The notes beneath the pieces were generated by a model, which saw nothing but the letters and a program-made list of their open reading frames with translations, searched no databases and was not told the origin of the DNA. The position numbers were made by a program, and so were the translations under genes. This document shows positions 8,520-18,654 of a stretch of DNA of 64,000 nucleotides, one piece after another. How positions within the stretch are numbered: the stretch's first letter is position 1; every line of letters starts with the position of its first letter. The DNA is from Polaromonas sp. A23 (lineage in GTDB: Bacteria; Pseudomonadota; Gammaproteobacteria; Burkholderiales; Burkholderiaceae_C), in the NCBI RefSeq assembly GCF_002001015.1, contig NZ_MUNO01000012.1, positions 62,001 to 126,000 on the forward strand, given 5' to 3'.

Positions 8520-9374
8520 ATGTCTTCATTGCCCAGCCTCGTCACCCTGATGCGTCCGCACCAATGGCTGAAAAACGCCTTTGTGTTTGCCGGGCTGGTG
8601 TTCAGCCAGAGCTGGAGCGACGGGCCGCTGGCGCTGAGAGTGCTGAAAGCCTTTGCCGCGTTCTGCTGCTTTTCCAGTGCGGTCTACATCCTCAATGACT
8701 GGCATGACCGGGCCAGCGATGTCCGGCACCCTGTCAAACGCCTGCGCCCTCTGGCCAGTGGCGCCGTGCAGCCGGCGGCCGCGCTGGCCCTGGCGATGCT
8801 GCTGCTGGCCGCCGGTGTGTTTTTTGCAGCGTACAACCTGACGCTGCTGATTTTGCTTGGCCTCTATGTGACGCTGAATCTGGCGTATTCCTGGCGGCTC
8901 AAGCATGTGCCGGTGGTGGATGTTTCCATCATTGCATCAGGCTTCATGCTCAGGCTGCTGGCCGGCACGCTGGCGGTGGGCATTCCACCTTCGCGCTGGC
9001 TGCTGCTGGCTGGGTTGTTTGTGGCGCTGTTCCTCGGGTTCTCCAAACGCAAGGCCGAGAGCTTTCATGATGAAGCCGGCCAGCGGGCCGTGCTGGAGCA
9101 TTACCCGCCGGCCCTGCTTGACATGTTCATGGCCGTCACGATGACGGCCAGTCTCATGACCTACGGATTGTTTGCCACCAGCCCGGAAGCCCAGCTGCAG
9201 CATGGCGACCGGCTGGTCTACAGCGTGCCGATTGTGATTTTTGGCATGCTGCGGTATGCCTACCAGGTGCACCGCGGGCATGGCGAGGATGTGTCGCGCG
9301 ACTTGCTGCGCGACCCCTGGATCCTCCTTGCCGTGGTGGCTTGGCTGGGGGTGTTTCTGGGGCGCCGCTTTTGA
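8520..9374 (+). CDS. UbiA-family prenyltransferase, decaprenyl-phosphate phosphoribosyltransferase-like
   Basis: A 284-residue integral membrane protein of the UbiA superfamily with about eight or nine hydrophobic segments. The first Asp-rich motif is NDWHDRASD (NDxxDxxxD, residues 59-67). The start MRPHQWLKN and the PVKRLRPLASG segment resemble the subgroup of decaprenyl-phosphate phosphoribosyltransferases, which put 5-phosphoribose on a polyprenyl phosphate. That assignment is by family resemblance only. The next genes encode a membrane flippase-like protein, a GT39 glycosyltransferase and a HAD phosphatase, which fits a lipid-linked sugar pathway. It overlaps the next gene. Confidence 0.75.
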   Translation: MSSLPSLVTLMRPHQWLKNAFVFAGLVFSQSWSDGPLALRVLKAFAAFCCFSSAVYILNDWHDRASDVRHPVKRLRPLASGAVQPAAALALAMLLLAAGVFFAAYNLTLLILLGLYVTLNLAYSWRLKHVPVVDVSIIASGFMLRLLAGTLAVGIPPSRWLLLAGLFVALFLGFSKRKAESFHDEAGQRAVLEHYPPALLDMFMAVTMTASLMTYGLFATSPEAQLQHGDRLVYSVPIVIFGMLRYAYQVHRGHGEDVSRDLLRDPWILLAVVAWLGVFLGRRF

Positions 9375-10300
9375 AGCCGCCCGATTCGCCTGCTCCGCGC
9401 CTGCCGCTTAAACCCCTGCTGCTTGTCCTCGGTGCTGCGGCGACGGCCTATGCACTGGCGTTGGCTTTGTCGGCGGACCAGGGCAGCCCGTGGGCGACCC
9501 TGGGGCGCCTCGGCTCGCTGGCCAGCCTGCAGGCCATGGCCCTGTGCCTGTTGAATTACCTGCTGCGCGGCTTGCGCTGGCGCATGTGGATGGCTGCCTA
9601 TGGCCGGCCGCTCGGCCTGGTGGAGGGCTTGCGGCTCTACTTGGCAGGCTATACCTTCACACCGACGCCAGGCAATATCGGCGAGGCGGCACGTGGGCTG
9701 ATGCTGGCGCACCATCCCCTCGGCGCGGCGCAAAGCCTGGCTATTTTTGGCGCGGAGCGTCTGGCTGACTTGTTGTGCCTGCTGTTGATGTGCCTGCCCG
9801 TGGCTTGGTGGATCGCCGGCCTTGGCGGGCCCGTGGCCTATGGCCTGGGGCTGGTTGCGGGCCTGGTGGTCTTGGGGTTGCTGGTGTTGTTGTCCGGTTT
9901 CGGGCAGCGCTTGCTGCAACGGCTGTCCTGGCTCAGGGACGCCCGGCAATGCCTGGCGACGCAGCCGCTTGCGTGGTTTTCACTGACCTTGCTGGCCTGG
10001 GCTGCCCAGGGGCTGGCGGTGTGGCTGCTTTGCCGGGATGCCGGTCTTTCCATTGGCGTGCTGCAGGCCGCGGGGTTTTACGCTGTGGCCATGGTGGGCG
10101 GCGCGCTTTCGCTGCTGCCGGCTGGCCTGGGTGGCATGGAGGCCCTGTTGACCGGCTTGTTGGTGGTGCATGGTGCCGGCGCTGCGCAAGCGCTGGGGAT
10201 CACGGTGTTGGCCCGGGTACTGACGCTCTGGCTGGCCGTGGCCATCGGGGCGCTGGCGCTGGTCTATAGTGCCGCCATTCGCGACATCAGTTTCAAATAG
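9371..10300 (+). CDS. LPG-synthase-TM-type membrane protein (UPF0104-like)
   Basis: An approximately 309-residue polytopic membrane protein like the membrane domain of lysylphosphatidylglycerol synthase/flippase (YbhN-like). Typical features are ALCLLNYLLRGLRWRMW, a GYTFTPTPGNIGEAARG motif and the late LPAGLGGMEALL motif. The domain is associated with lipid flipping or transport; it has no aminoacyl-transfer domain here. TTG at 9371 overlaps the UbiA stop (TTGA) and is the likeliest start; a GTG at 9341 would lengthen it within the UbiA gene. Context suggests handling of a polyprenyl-linked product. Confidence 0.72.
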   Translation: MKPPDSPAPRLPLKPLLLVLGAAATAYALALALSADQGSPWATLGRLGSLASLQAMALCLLNYLLRGLRWRMWMAAYGRPLGLVEGLRLYLAGYTFTPTPGNIGEAARGLMLAHHPLGAAQSLAIFGAERLADLLCLLLMCLPVAWWIAGLGGPVAYGLGLVAGLVVLGLLVLLSGFGQRLLQRLSWLRDARQCLATQPLAWFSLTLLAWAAQGLAVWLLCRDAGLSIGVLQAAGFYAVAMVGGALSLLPAGLGGMEALLTGLLVVHGAGAAQALGITVLARVLTLWLAVAIGALALVYSAAIRDISFK

Positions 10301-10311
10301 CTTTTACACCC

Positions 10312-11859
10312 ATGCCTGAACGTTCCGGCTCTGCAGCCACCACCGCCCTTTCTCCGCTCCTGGTGCGCTGGCTTGTCGCTGCCGGCGCGTTGTCGCTGGC
10401 CTTGCGCCTGGCAATCTCCGTGACCTTTCCGATTACGGGCGACGAAGCTTTTTTCTACTGGTGGGGTGTCTATCCGGATTGGGGCTACTACGACCATCCG
10501 CCGATGGTTGGCTGGTTGATTGCGCTGATGCGTGCCACTTTGGGGGATACGACCTGGGCGATACGCCTGCCGGTGGTTTTGCTGCCGCTGGCCATCGGCG
10601 GCCTGCTGGCCTGGGCCTTGAGCCCGCTGGACCGGGTGCGTGCCGCCTGGGCCGTACTGCTGTTCTGGCTGGCGCCCATTAATTGGCTCAATGTTCTGAT
10701 CACGACCGACACGCCGCTGATTTTTTGGTCGGTACTGTCGGCGGCCCTGTTGCTGCGTGCCGAGCGGCGCGAAAAAATGGACGGAACGGCCTGGAGGCTG
10801 TACGCACTATCGGGCCTGTTTTTGGGGTGTGCTTTCCTGTCCAAATACTTCTCGGTCATTTTGGGCCTGACCTACCTGGTGTATTTCGCCCTTTACCGGC
10901 GTGAGCGCTGGCCGGCGTTTGTGGTGCTGGTCCTGTGCGCCTTGCCGGGGCCGGCCATCAACATTGCCTACAACATGTCCCACGGCTGGTCGAACATCAT
11001 GTTCAACCTCTACAACCGCAACGAGGGGGCGGGGTTCGAGTGGAACAAGCCGGTGCTCTACCTGGCCTTGATGGTCTACCTGGTCACGCCGATTGCGGTC
11101 TGGCTGGCATGGACGCAGCGGACTGTGTTGGCTGCCGCCTCGCGCCAGCATCGGTTGCTGGCCTGCGTGGTGGTGGTTCCTCTTGTATTTTTTGCCCTGC
11201 TGTCGCTCAAAAAAGTCGTTGGCCTGCATTGGGTGCTGTCGTTTTACCCCTTCGGCTTTGCGTTGCTGGCCTTTGCCTTGCCGCTTGAAAAACTCAAGGC
11301 ATGCGCCGTGGGCATGGCGGTGTTTGCGGCCCTGCATGTGCTGATTGTGGCGGGCTTGTATGCCAGCTCGCTTGAGAACTGGAAGAGCACCAAGCTGTAT
11401 CCGCAGATCATCCGCAGCTATAAAACTGCCGAGATGCTGCAGCAGGTGGTGGCCCCCGGCGTGGCCCTGATGGCGCATGCCTATACCCCTGCGTCGATCT
11501 ACGGTTACGAGCTGCGCACTTATGTGCCGGTGTTTGGCCCGGGAAACTTCCACGCGCGCCAGGACGACATGCTGGTGGACTTCTCTCTTTACCAGGGAAA
11601 GACGGTACGCATCGTTCGCATGGACGCACCGCGCATCGAGGAATACCAACCGTATTTCGACAGTGTTCATGTGCTCAGTTTTTCGCAGGACGGCGTGCCT
11701 TTTTATGCGGTCGAGGGCAAAGGGTTCAACTACGCAGCCTACAAGAGCGGCGTGCTTGCGCCCATCTACAGCCGTTACTACAACATCCCTGCCTGGCTGC
11801 CCATGACGGGTTGTCCATTTTGTGAACGCCTGTGCGGCGAGGTGCGATGCACGAAGTAG
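10312..11859 (+). CDS. Glycosyltransferase family 39 (ArnT/PMT-like) membrane protein
   Basis: A 515-residue GT-C fold glycosyltransferase with about 11-12 membrane segments. The first periplasmic loop carries the acidic motif GDEAFFYWW near residues 44-52, followed by YYDHPPMVGW, as in ArnT-type enzymes that use polyprenyl-phosphate sugars. It should transfer a sugar from a lipid carrier to an envelope acceptor (lipid A, glycan or protein). The gene begins 12 bases after the LPG-TM gene, and its end overlaps the HAD gene by 13 bases. Acceptor unknown. Confidence 0.82.
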   Translation: MPERSGSAATTALSPLLVRWLVAAGALSLALRLAISVTFPITGDEAFFYWWGVYPDWGYYDHPPMVGWLIALMRATLGDTTWAIRLPVVLLPLAIGGLLAWALSPLDRVRAAWAVLLFWLAPINWLNVLITTDTPLIFWSVLSAALLLRAERREKMDGTAWRLYALSGLFLGCAFLSKYFSVILGLTYLVYFALYRRERWPAFVVLVLCALPGPAINIAYNMSHGWSNIMFNLYNRNEGAGFEWNKPVLYLALMVYLVTPIAVWLAWTQRTVLAAASRQHRLLACVVVVPLVFFALLSLKKVVGLHWVLSFYPFGFALLAFALPLEKLKACAVGMAVFAALHVLIVAGLYASSLENWKSTKLYPQIIRSYKTAEMLQQVVAPGVALMAHAYTPASIYGYELRTYVPVFGPGNFHARQDDMLVDFSLYQGKTVRIVRMDAPRIEEYQPYFDSVHVLSFSQDGVPFYAVEGKGFNYAAYKSGVLAPIYSRYYNIPAWLPMTGCPFCERLCGEVRCTK

Positions 11860-12521
11860 CTGAGGCAACAAGTGAGACGAAGAATCCTGCCGCCATAGAG
11901 GTTGCAGCCTTCGACTTTGACGGTACGCTGACGCGGCGTGACACCCTGCTTCCTTATCTTTGGCGCAGCCTGGGCTGGCCAAACTTTCTGCTGGCCCTGC
12001 TGCAAAGCGCGCCCTGGCTGGCGGCTTACGCGTTCCGGATCATCAGTAACCACCGGGCGAAGGCGCGGCTGCTTCACGCCAGCCTGGGTGGCCGCTCGAT
12101 GGCGGAAGTGGGGCAATGGACTGCCGACTTTGTCGGGCAGTATCTGCCGGGGCAATGGAACCCGGATGCGCTTGCCCGCCTGCGCTGGCATCAGGCGCGC
12201 GGCCATCGTTGCCTGATCATCAGTGCATCGCCGGGAATTTATTTACACCGCACCGGTGAGGTTTTGCATATGGATGCTGTCCTCTGTACAGAGCTCGAAC
12301 TCGAGGGTGAGGTGCTCACCGGCCGGATGCAAACCCGCAATTGCCATGGTGAAGAAAAAGTGCGGCGTCTGAAGGCGTGGCTGGCTGAGCATTACCCCGC
12401 TGCACAAGGGGTTGTCCTGCATGCGTATGGTGATTCGGCCGGCGACATTCCCCTGCTAAATCTGGCAGACTATGCGCACTACCAAGGCCAACCCTGGGTC
12501 CGAAAAACATCCCGCGCATGA
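11847..12521 (+). CDS. HAD-IB family phosphatase
   Basis: A 224-residue HAD-superfamily IB hydrolase (phosphoserine phosphatase-like). Motif I is DFDGTLT (nucleophile Asp23, general acid Asp25), motif II is ISAS in IISASPGIYL, and motif III/IV is GDSAGDIPLL. The family hydrolyses phosphomonoesters; here it could remove the 5-phosphate from a polyprenyl-phospho-phosphoribose if the UbiA protein makes one. That is inference from context. ATG at 11847 is preferred to the GTG at 11832; both overlap the GT39 gene. Confidence 0.78.
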   Translation: MHEVAEATSETKNPAAIEVAAFDFDGTLTRRDTLLPYLWRSLGWPNFLLALLQSAPWLAAYAFRIISNHRAKARLLHASLGGRSMAEVGQWTADFVGQYLPGQWNPDALARLRWHQARGHRCLIISASPGIYLHRTGEVLHMDAVLCTELELEGEVLTGRMQTRNCHGEEKVRRLKAWLAEHYPAAQGVVLHAYGDSAGDIPLLNLADYAHYQGQPWVRKTSRA

Positions 12522-12563
12522 AGGCGCATGAGAGGTGGCGGGCCTGATCACCCAAAGGTTCTC

Positions 12564-13756
<1,193 letters not shown>

Positions 13757-13760
<4 letters not shown>

Positions 13761-14854
13761 CGGGCGGTATCGACACTTTTTCAGCCAGCTACAGCGAGGC
13801 ACGGGGCAAATTCCTTGAGGCTGCCGCTGCCGCGGGGCTGCGGGTTGATTCGCATGTGCATCCGGAAACCGGACGTGATGGAGAAGAGCTGGCCATGGAT
13901 GTGGTGCTCGATGGTCCGCCGGATGCCAGCGCCATGTTGATCCTGACCAGCGCGTGCCATGGTGTGGAGGGCTATTGCGGCTCGGGTGTGCAGGTGTCTG
14001 CGCTGCGGGACGCTGAATGGCGCGCCAAGGCCAAAGCCGAAGGAGTGGCCGTGCTGTATGTGCATGCGCTGAATCCCTATGGGTTTTCGCATATCCGGCG
14101 CACGACGCATGAAAACGTGGACCTGAACCGAAATTTTCAGGATTTTTCCCGGCCACTGCCAGTTAACGCGGCCTACCGGGAGCTGCAACCCCTGCTACTG
14201 CCCGAGGCATGGCCTCCGGCCGAAGCCAATACCGCGGCGACCGACCGGTACATCGATGATCGGGGTATGGATGCTTACCAGGCAGCCATCACCCGTGGGC
14301 AGCATGAATTTTCGGAAGGCCTGTTTTTCGGCGGTACGGAACCTACCTGGAGCAACCGGACCCTGCGCCAGGTGTTACGGACTTATGTAAGCAGGGTCAA
14401 GCGGGTGGCGTGGATTGATATTCACACCGGCCTGGGGCCCAGCGGCGTTGGCGAGCGCATCTGCGCCTGCCGCGACGACAAGGTCGCCCTCGAGCGCGCG
14501 CGCGCCTGGTGGGGCGGTGGCGGCGCAACACCCGTCACCTCCATTTACGACGGATCCTCCAGTTCGGCCTTTCTGACTGGCCTGATGTGGACGTCGATTT
14601 ATGACGAATGCCCCGACGCCGAATACACCGGTATCGCCATGGAGTATGGAACCCTGCCGCCGTTTGAGATGATGCAGGCCTTGCGTGCTGAGCACTGGCT
14701 CAACATTCACCCCGAAGCATCGCCGGCGGTGGCGGCACAGATCAAGCAGCAGATGCTGGATGCCTTCTACGTGAATACAGACGAGTGGAAGGGCCTGATC
14801 ATCGCGCAGGCCAGGGAGTCACTGTTTCAGGCTGTTCTGGGCCTCACTTCATAG
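13757..14854 (+). CDS. DUF2817 / M14-like metallopeptidase
   Basis: A 365-residue protein of the DUF2817 family, related to M14 zinc carboxypeptidases. Zinc-site residues are His68 and Glu71 in ACHGVEGYCGSG, and probably the His in DIHTGLG. The conserved VDLNRNF lies near residue 120. A role in trimming peptides or N-acyl amino acids alongside the coupled M20 enzyme is plausible but not shown. The ATG at 13757 overlaps the upstream stop, which decides the start; an earlier in-frame start at 13715 lies inside the M20 gene. Confidence 0.8.
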
Positions 14855-14915
14855 TGATTTAGGCCTTTCCCCCTTATTTTACGGGCGCAGACAGCTATCA
14901 AAAATATAGCGAATG
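14853..14915 (-). repeat. Short hairpin repeat, intergenic (copy B)
   Basis: Read on the minus strand it gives CATTCGCTAT-attttt-gATAGCTG, then CTGCGCCCG and a G-rich tail, matching copy A at 2751-2812. The hairpin lies between the converging DUF2817 and TPR-like genes and could also serve as a terminator there. The ends are approximate. Confidence 0.65.
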
Positions 14916-14930
14916 TGCCTGGGGGCTGAC

Positions 14931-15704
14931 TCAATCTTCGAGTTCAGCTTTGGCCATCTCCACGTCCAGCCGCTCCATGGCGTCCATGGGATTGCTGGTG
15001 GCCGCCTGCTCGTACAGCTTGGTGGCTTCCTTCATCTTTTTGTCACCTTCGAGCATGACCATGCCGTTGGCGTATTCGATCATGGCGATGGCTGAACCGG
15101 GGTTGAGCTTGAGCGACTCCCTGAACAGCGACAGGCCTACGTCTTTCTTGGCGCCATAGGTCATGCCGCCAATCAGTGAGCCAACCTTGTCAATGACTTC
15201 GGCGTGAAAGGCGGCCAGGGCGATATGCGCATCGGCATGTTTGGGGCTGAGTTTGATGGCTTGCTCCAGTGCGTTCTTGACCTTGGTTCCCAGCCCCTGC
15301 GCCAGTGCCTTGGCCACGCTGATGCCCTGTCCATAACGGCCCAGGGCGTACGCCTGCCAGTACCAGGCATTGGCATTTTTGGGGTCGCTTGCCTGTTGAG
15401 CCTCGGACCGCTCGGCTACTTCCATGAACAGCTCAAGCTTGGCTTTTTCCTTGGTCTCAAGGTAGTTGGCGTAAATGGAGGTCGCCTTGTTGGCCACGGT
15501 GATGCCGGTGCCACCCGCTTTGAGTCCGGCCTCGGTAGCCTTCTGGAATTCGCCGTTGTGAAACAGCACCCAGGCCTGCAGTGCGGCGGCTTCCTTGGGC
15601 AGGGGCTCGCAGTCGCCCTGATGCAACCGGCTCCAGTTCTTCTTCAGGCTGGCTGCATCGAATGTGTAGTCGCCGGCATGTGGAAAAGCAGTCCATTTGG
15701 CCAT
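14931..15704 (-). CDS. TPR-like hypothetical protein
   Basis: A 257-residue soluble protein with no signal peptide. Helical repeat features resemble tetratricopeptide repeats (NANAWYWQAYALGRY, LEQAIKLSPKHADAHIALAAFHAEV, FRESLKLNPGSAIAMIEYANG). TPR proteins are scaffolds for protein-protein contacts; no enzymatic motif is visible. A strong AAGGAGACAAC ribosome site precedes the ATG at 15704. The TetR regulator gene lies just upstream on the same strand and may be co-transcribed. I cannot assign a precise function. Confidence 0.7.
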   Translation of the reverse strand: MAKWTAFPHAGDYTFDAASLKKNWSRLHQGDCEPLPKEAAALQAWVLFHNGEFQKATEAGLKAGGTGITVANKATSIYANYLETKEKAKLELFMEVAERSEAQQASDPKNANAWYWQAYALGRYGQGISVAKALAQGLGTKVKNALEQAIKLSPKHADAHIALAAFHAEVIDKVGSLIGGMTYGAKKDVGLSLFRESLKLNPGSAIAMIEYANGMVMLEGDKKMKEATKLYEQAATSNPMDAMERLDVEMAKAELED

Positions 15705-15751
15705 CAGTTGTCTCCTTGAAATCTGTTGTTGGCGGGCTGAAAAAAGCGGGC

Positions 15752-16411
15752 TCAGGCAGGGTTGGCGTAAGCGCCCACCAACGCTTGCAGATGCATGCGC
15801 TGGCCCTGCTCGAGGTAGGGAATAAGCAGATTGAGAACGTGGTGCGCACCGCGCAACAGGGCTGCCTGGGCGTTTTCCGGCTCCAGCGCGTTGCGTGGGT
15901 CGCGCACGTACTCGAAACTCAACCAGTAGGTCAGCACCACCACCATGCTGGTGGCGGTAGCCTCGACTTCACGGGAGTCAATGCTGATGGTGTTGGCCCG
16001 GCTCATGCCGTCGAGCATGGTCTTGACTGAACGGGTTTTGTTCTTCAGAACCCACTGGAAATGGGTCTCAAGCCGCCGGTTTTTGCTGAGCAGGTCGTTC
16101 AGGTCGCGGTACAGGAAGCGGTATTGCCAAATCAGCTCAAACAGCGTGTGCATGAAAAACCAGGCGTCTTCTACGTCGCGGACGCCGTCGCTGGCATTGA
16201 GCAGTTCACTCAACGCGCGCTCGTACCTGTCAAACAGCGAGTTGATGAGCTCGTCTTTGGCAGGATAGTGGTAATACAGGTTGCCGGGGCTGATGCCCAG
16301 CTCGGCAGATATCAGCGTGGTCGAGACGTTGGGCTCGCCAAATCGGTTGAACAGATCAAGCGTCACTTCCAGGATGCGTTCAGCAGTTCGGCGCGGCGCT
16401 TTTTTCGCCAT
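15752..16411 (-). CDS. TetR/AcrR-family transcriptional regulator
   Basis: A 219-residue protein with an N-terminal TetR helix-turn-helix (TTLISAELGISPGNLYYHYPAKDELINSLF, residues about 31-60). The C-terminal ligand/dimer domain is all-helical, with no identifiable ligand. It would repress or activate nearby genes on binding a small molecule. Neighbours are the TPR-like gene downstream and the patatin, phasin and acyl-CoA reductase genes upstream, so a lipid or acyl-CoA signal is a reasonable guess. Confidence 0.85.
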   Translation of the reverse strand: MAKKAPRRTAERILEVTLDLFNRFGEPNVSTTLISAELGISPGNLYYHYPAKDELINSLFDRYERALSELLNASDGVRDVEDAWFFMHTLFELIWQYRFLYRDLNDLLSKNRRLETHFQWVLKNKTRSVKTMLDGMSRANTISIDSREVEATATSMVVVLTYWLSFEYVRDPRNALEPENAQAALLRGAHHVLNLLIPYLEQGQRMHLQALVGAYANPA

Positions 16412-16488
16412 GTTTGTCTACCTCGTGTTTTGTTTCGACTCTAACCCACTCGTACGGCGCTTGGAAGTAGGGTAGTCGCGCAAGTCGG

Positions 16489-17796
16489 TCAGGCCCTGCG
16501 GACTGTTGGCAGATGAAGGGCGTGGTTCAGGTCCTCCATCATTTCTTCCAGTGAACTGATGGCCCGTCCCAGGCGTGTCGCCGCGGGCCGCTCGCTGACC
16601 AGGTGTCGCCTTGGGTCTTCCAGAACGTCCAAATCAAGCGATAGGCCATGCCGGGCGAGCTTGGCCGAGAGAGTCGTCCTGCGGGAGCGCAGCATTTCGC
16701 GTGTTTTCTGATACGCGTGCTCGGCAAGCTGGCGTCGCTGAGCGTAACTAAACGTATTTGCCAGAAACATGTCGGCATCTCGGTGGTCCGGCTCAATCAG
16801 GATGATGTCGGTGTCAGGATAAGCGTGCTCGTAGTGCTTCATTCCCAATTCGAGGCGGGAATGGATCATGGACCGGAAGGTCTGGCTCAGCACGGCCGGC
16901 AAGCCCCCATCCACGATACGCGGAATGGCTTGCCTTTCCTTGGGGAGGCCACGCCGCATGACTCGTTGCGTCATCGACAGCTCAGGTGCCTGAGTGGCGT
17001 CAAAAGGAACCAGCGGATTGAGGCACAGCATCAGGTCGATGCCGCCATCCATGGCCACCCCTGCGTGCAGGGTTTTCTTCAACGCGCCATCCACGTAGTA
17101 GTGGTTGTCGATTTCTACCGGCGGAAATAGCCCCGGCAAGGCCGAACTGGCTTGTACGGCTTTCGAAATCGGCACGTGGTCCCAGCCGGGTTGGCCAAAT
17201 GGCGCGGCGTCTCCGCTGTCAAGATTGGTCGCTACCAGGGTAAGCCGGGACTTGAGTTTGCGGAAGTCGTTGGTTCGCCCTGCCTTGGAGAACAGCAGGC
17301 TCAGGCGCTTGTCGACTTCCTCGTTGGAGAAGATGCCCGTTGGCAGGGCCGGCCCCAGCTTTTCCAGTGCGTTGAGCAGCGGTTTGCGGCCGAAGGTTGT
17401 GCGCCAGAGCGCCGCCGCCGCCAGGCCGGGCAGCATGATGCCGCGCCTCAAAAATTCCCCATACGCAGGAACCATCAGCCATGCCGGGTCAAAAACTTCG
17501 GATGCCTCGTGGTCGTTTTCAATAAAGGCTGCGCACAACTCGCGCGGCGTCATGCCGTTGGCAAGACCGGCGGCAATAAAACCGCCCGCCGAGACGCCCA
17601 CATAGTGATGGAGTTCGGTCAGCGACAGGCCTTGCAACGATTCATCCAGCGCACAAAGTGCGCCTATTTCATAGATCGCCCCCAGGGGACCGCCGCCTGC
17701 CAGTGCCAGAGCTATCCGCGGACTTTTCCCGGACTGTTTTTTCAAGGGAGTCAGGGCGGGAGAACGCTGGAAGCTGGAATTCTTGGCTGATGTCAT
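16489..17796 (-). CDS. Patatin-like phospholipase
   Basis: A 435-residue patatin-domain hydrolase. The oxyanion hole motif LAGGGPLGA is near residues 32-40, the nucleophile elbow is GVSAG (Ser69), and the catalytic Asp is in VDGAL (Asp236). It acts on lipid acyl esters. A C-terminal extension of about 150 residues is conserved in bacterial relatives but unassigned. ATG 17796 is chosen because the frame further upstream runs into the terminator at 17872-17895. Its position beside a phasin and a fatty acyl-CoA reductase suggests a job in storage-lipid turnover. Confidence 0.85.
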   Translation of the reverse strand: MTSAKNSSFQRSPALTPLKKQSGKSPRIALALAGGGPLGAIYEIGALCALDESLQGLSLTELHHYVGVSAGGFIAAGLANGMTPRELCAAFIENDHEASEVFDPAWLMVPAYGEFLRRGIMLPGLAAAALWRTTFGRKPLLNALEKLGPALPTGIFSNEEVDKRLSLLFSKAGRTNDFRKLKSRLTLVATNLDSGDAAPFGQPGWDHVPISKAVQASSALPGLFPPVEIDNHYYVDGALKKTLHAGVAMDGGIDLMLCLNPLVPFDATQAPELSMTQRVMRRGLPKERQAIPRIVDGGLPAVLSQTFRSMIHSRLELGMKHYEHAYPDTDIILIEPDHRDADMFLANTFSYAQRRQLAEHAYQKTREMLRSRRTTLSAKLARHGLSLDLDVLEDPRRHLVSERPAATRLGRAISSLEEMMEDLNHALHLPTVRRA

Positions 17797-17871
17797 GGAC
17801 GGGAAGTGTAGACGGCGGTACGTGATGGAATTTGCTGCAAAGCAGCATTTTTTGAGTGGCGAAGACGTAAA

Positions 17872-17895
17872 AAAAGGACGTGTCAACGTCCTTTT
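17872..17895. terminator. Intrinsic terminator of the phasin gene
   Basis: A perfect 10-bp stem AAAAGGACGT/ACGTCCTTTT with loop GTCA. On the minus strand it is followed by a run of about eight T, so it should stop phasin transcription before the patatin gene. Confidence 0.85.
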
Positions 17896-17912
17896 AATGG
17901 AGCAGCCTGGTA

Positions 17913-18419
17913 TCAGGCAGATTTTCGGGCCGGGGCGCGTTTGGCTGCTGGTTTGCGTGCAGCAGTCTTGCCTGCAGCCGGCGCTGCTTTCGAAGCGGTT
18001 CCAGGTTTGGCGCTCATCTTCTGCACGTTTTTGTTGAGTTCGTCGATGCGCGCAATGAGGGCATCAACGTCCCTGGCGGAAGGAACACCCAGCTTGTTCA
18101 GGGCTTTGGCCACGCGTTCTTCGAAAATGTTTTCCAGCTTGTCCCATTGGTTGCCGGCCTTGGACGTGATGTCAGTTGCCATGCTTGCCATCTTGTTGGT
18201 GGCGGTCGAAATCTTCTCTTCAGCAACAGCCTGCGTCTTGCGCTGGATGGACAGGCCTTCCTTGACCAGGGTCTCAAAAACCTTGCCGCCTTCTTCCTGG
18301 GCCTTGGAGAAAGCGCCCAGACCTGCGAGCCAGATCTGCTGGGCCGACTCCTTCACGGCGCCGGAGAGTTGTGGGCCTGATTTTTTGTCGATGCTCATTT
18401 TTTGCAGTTTCTTGACCAT
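17913..18419 (-). CDS. Phasin family / poly-granule-associated protein
   Basis: A 168-residue phasin-type protein. The core (IWLAGLGAFSKAQEEGGKVFETLVKEG) and a long amphipathic, probably coiled-coil helix (IARIDELNKNVQKM) match granule-coat phasins. The last 30 residues are an Ala/Lys/Pro-rich, histone-H1-like tail (AARKPAAKRAPARKSA), as in PhaF, which can bind DNA and help segregate PHA granules. ATG 18419 has an AGGAG ribosome site; the frame upstream is not conserved-looking. It is divergent from the acyl-CoA reductase gene across a 235-base promoter region. Confidence 0.85.
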   Translation of the reverse strand: MVKKLQKMSIDKKSGPQLSGAVKESAQQIWLAGLGAFSKAQEEGGKVFETLVKEGLSIQRKTQAVAEEKISTATNKMASMATDITSKAGNQWDKLENIFEERVAKALNKLGVPSARDVDALIARIDELNKNVQKMSAKPGTASKAAPAAGKTAARKPAAKRAPARKSA

Positions 18420-18654
18420 GGTTGGCTCCTGTCGATGATGATTTGTGGGGCTGTGCCCGCTTATGGGCAATGTACAGAACAAAATATAAGCCCTGAGCTG
18501 GTGCAGGTTTAGGTGTTCTCTTCTAGAACGCTAGTGGCGTGCATCTATGGAAAAGTGAAGCGGGACACACCGAACACGGGTTTCTGCTGACCAGTGCACG
18601 GCGAGGCTTCGGCAAGAATCAGCGTTGGTCCAAAGTCGTCTAGCGGAGAACACA
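18420..18654. promoter_or_regulatory. Divergent intergenic region between phasin and FAR genes
   Basis: 235 bases between two divergent starts, so both promoters should lie here. An AT-rich TTATATTTTG box read on the minus strand near 18480-18492 could be the phasin -10 region. No convincing -35 partner and no operator palindrome was found. Confidence 0.35.
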
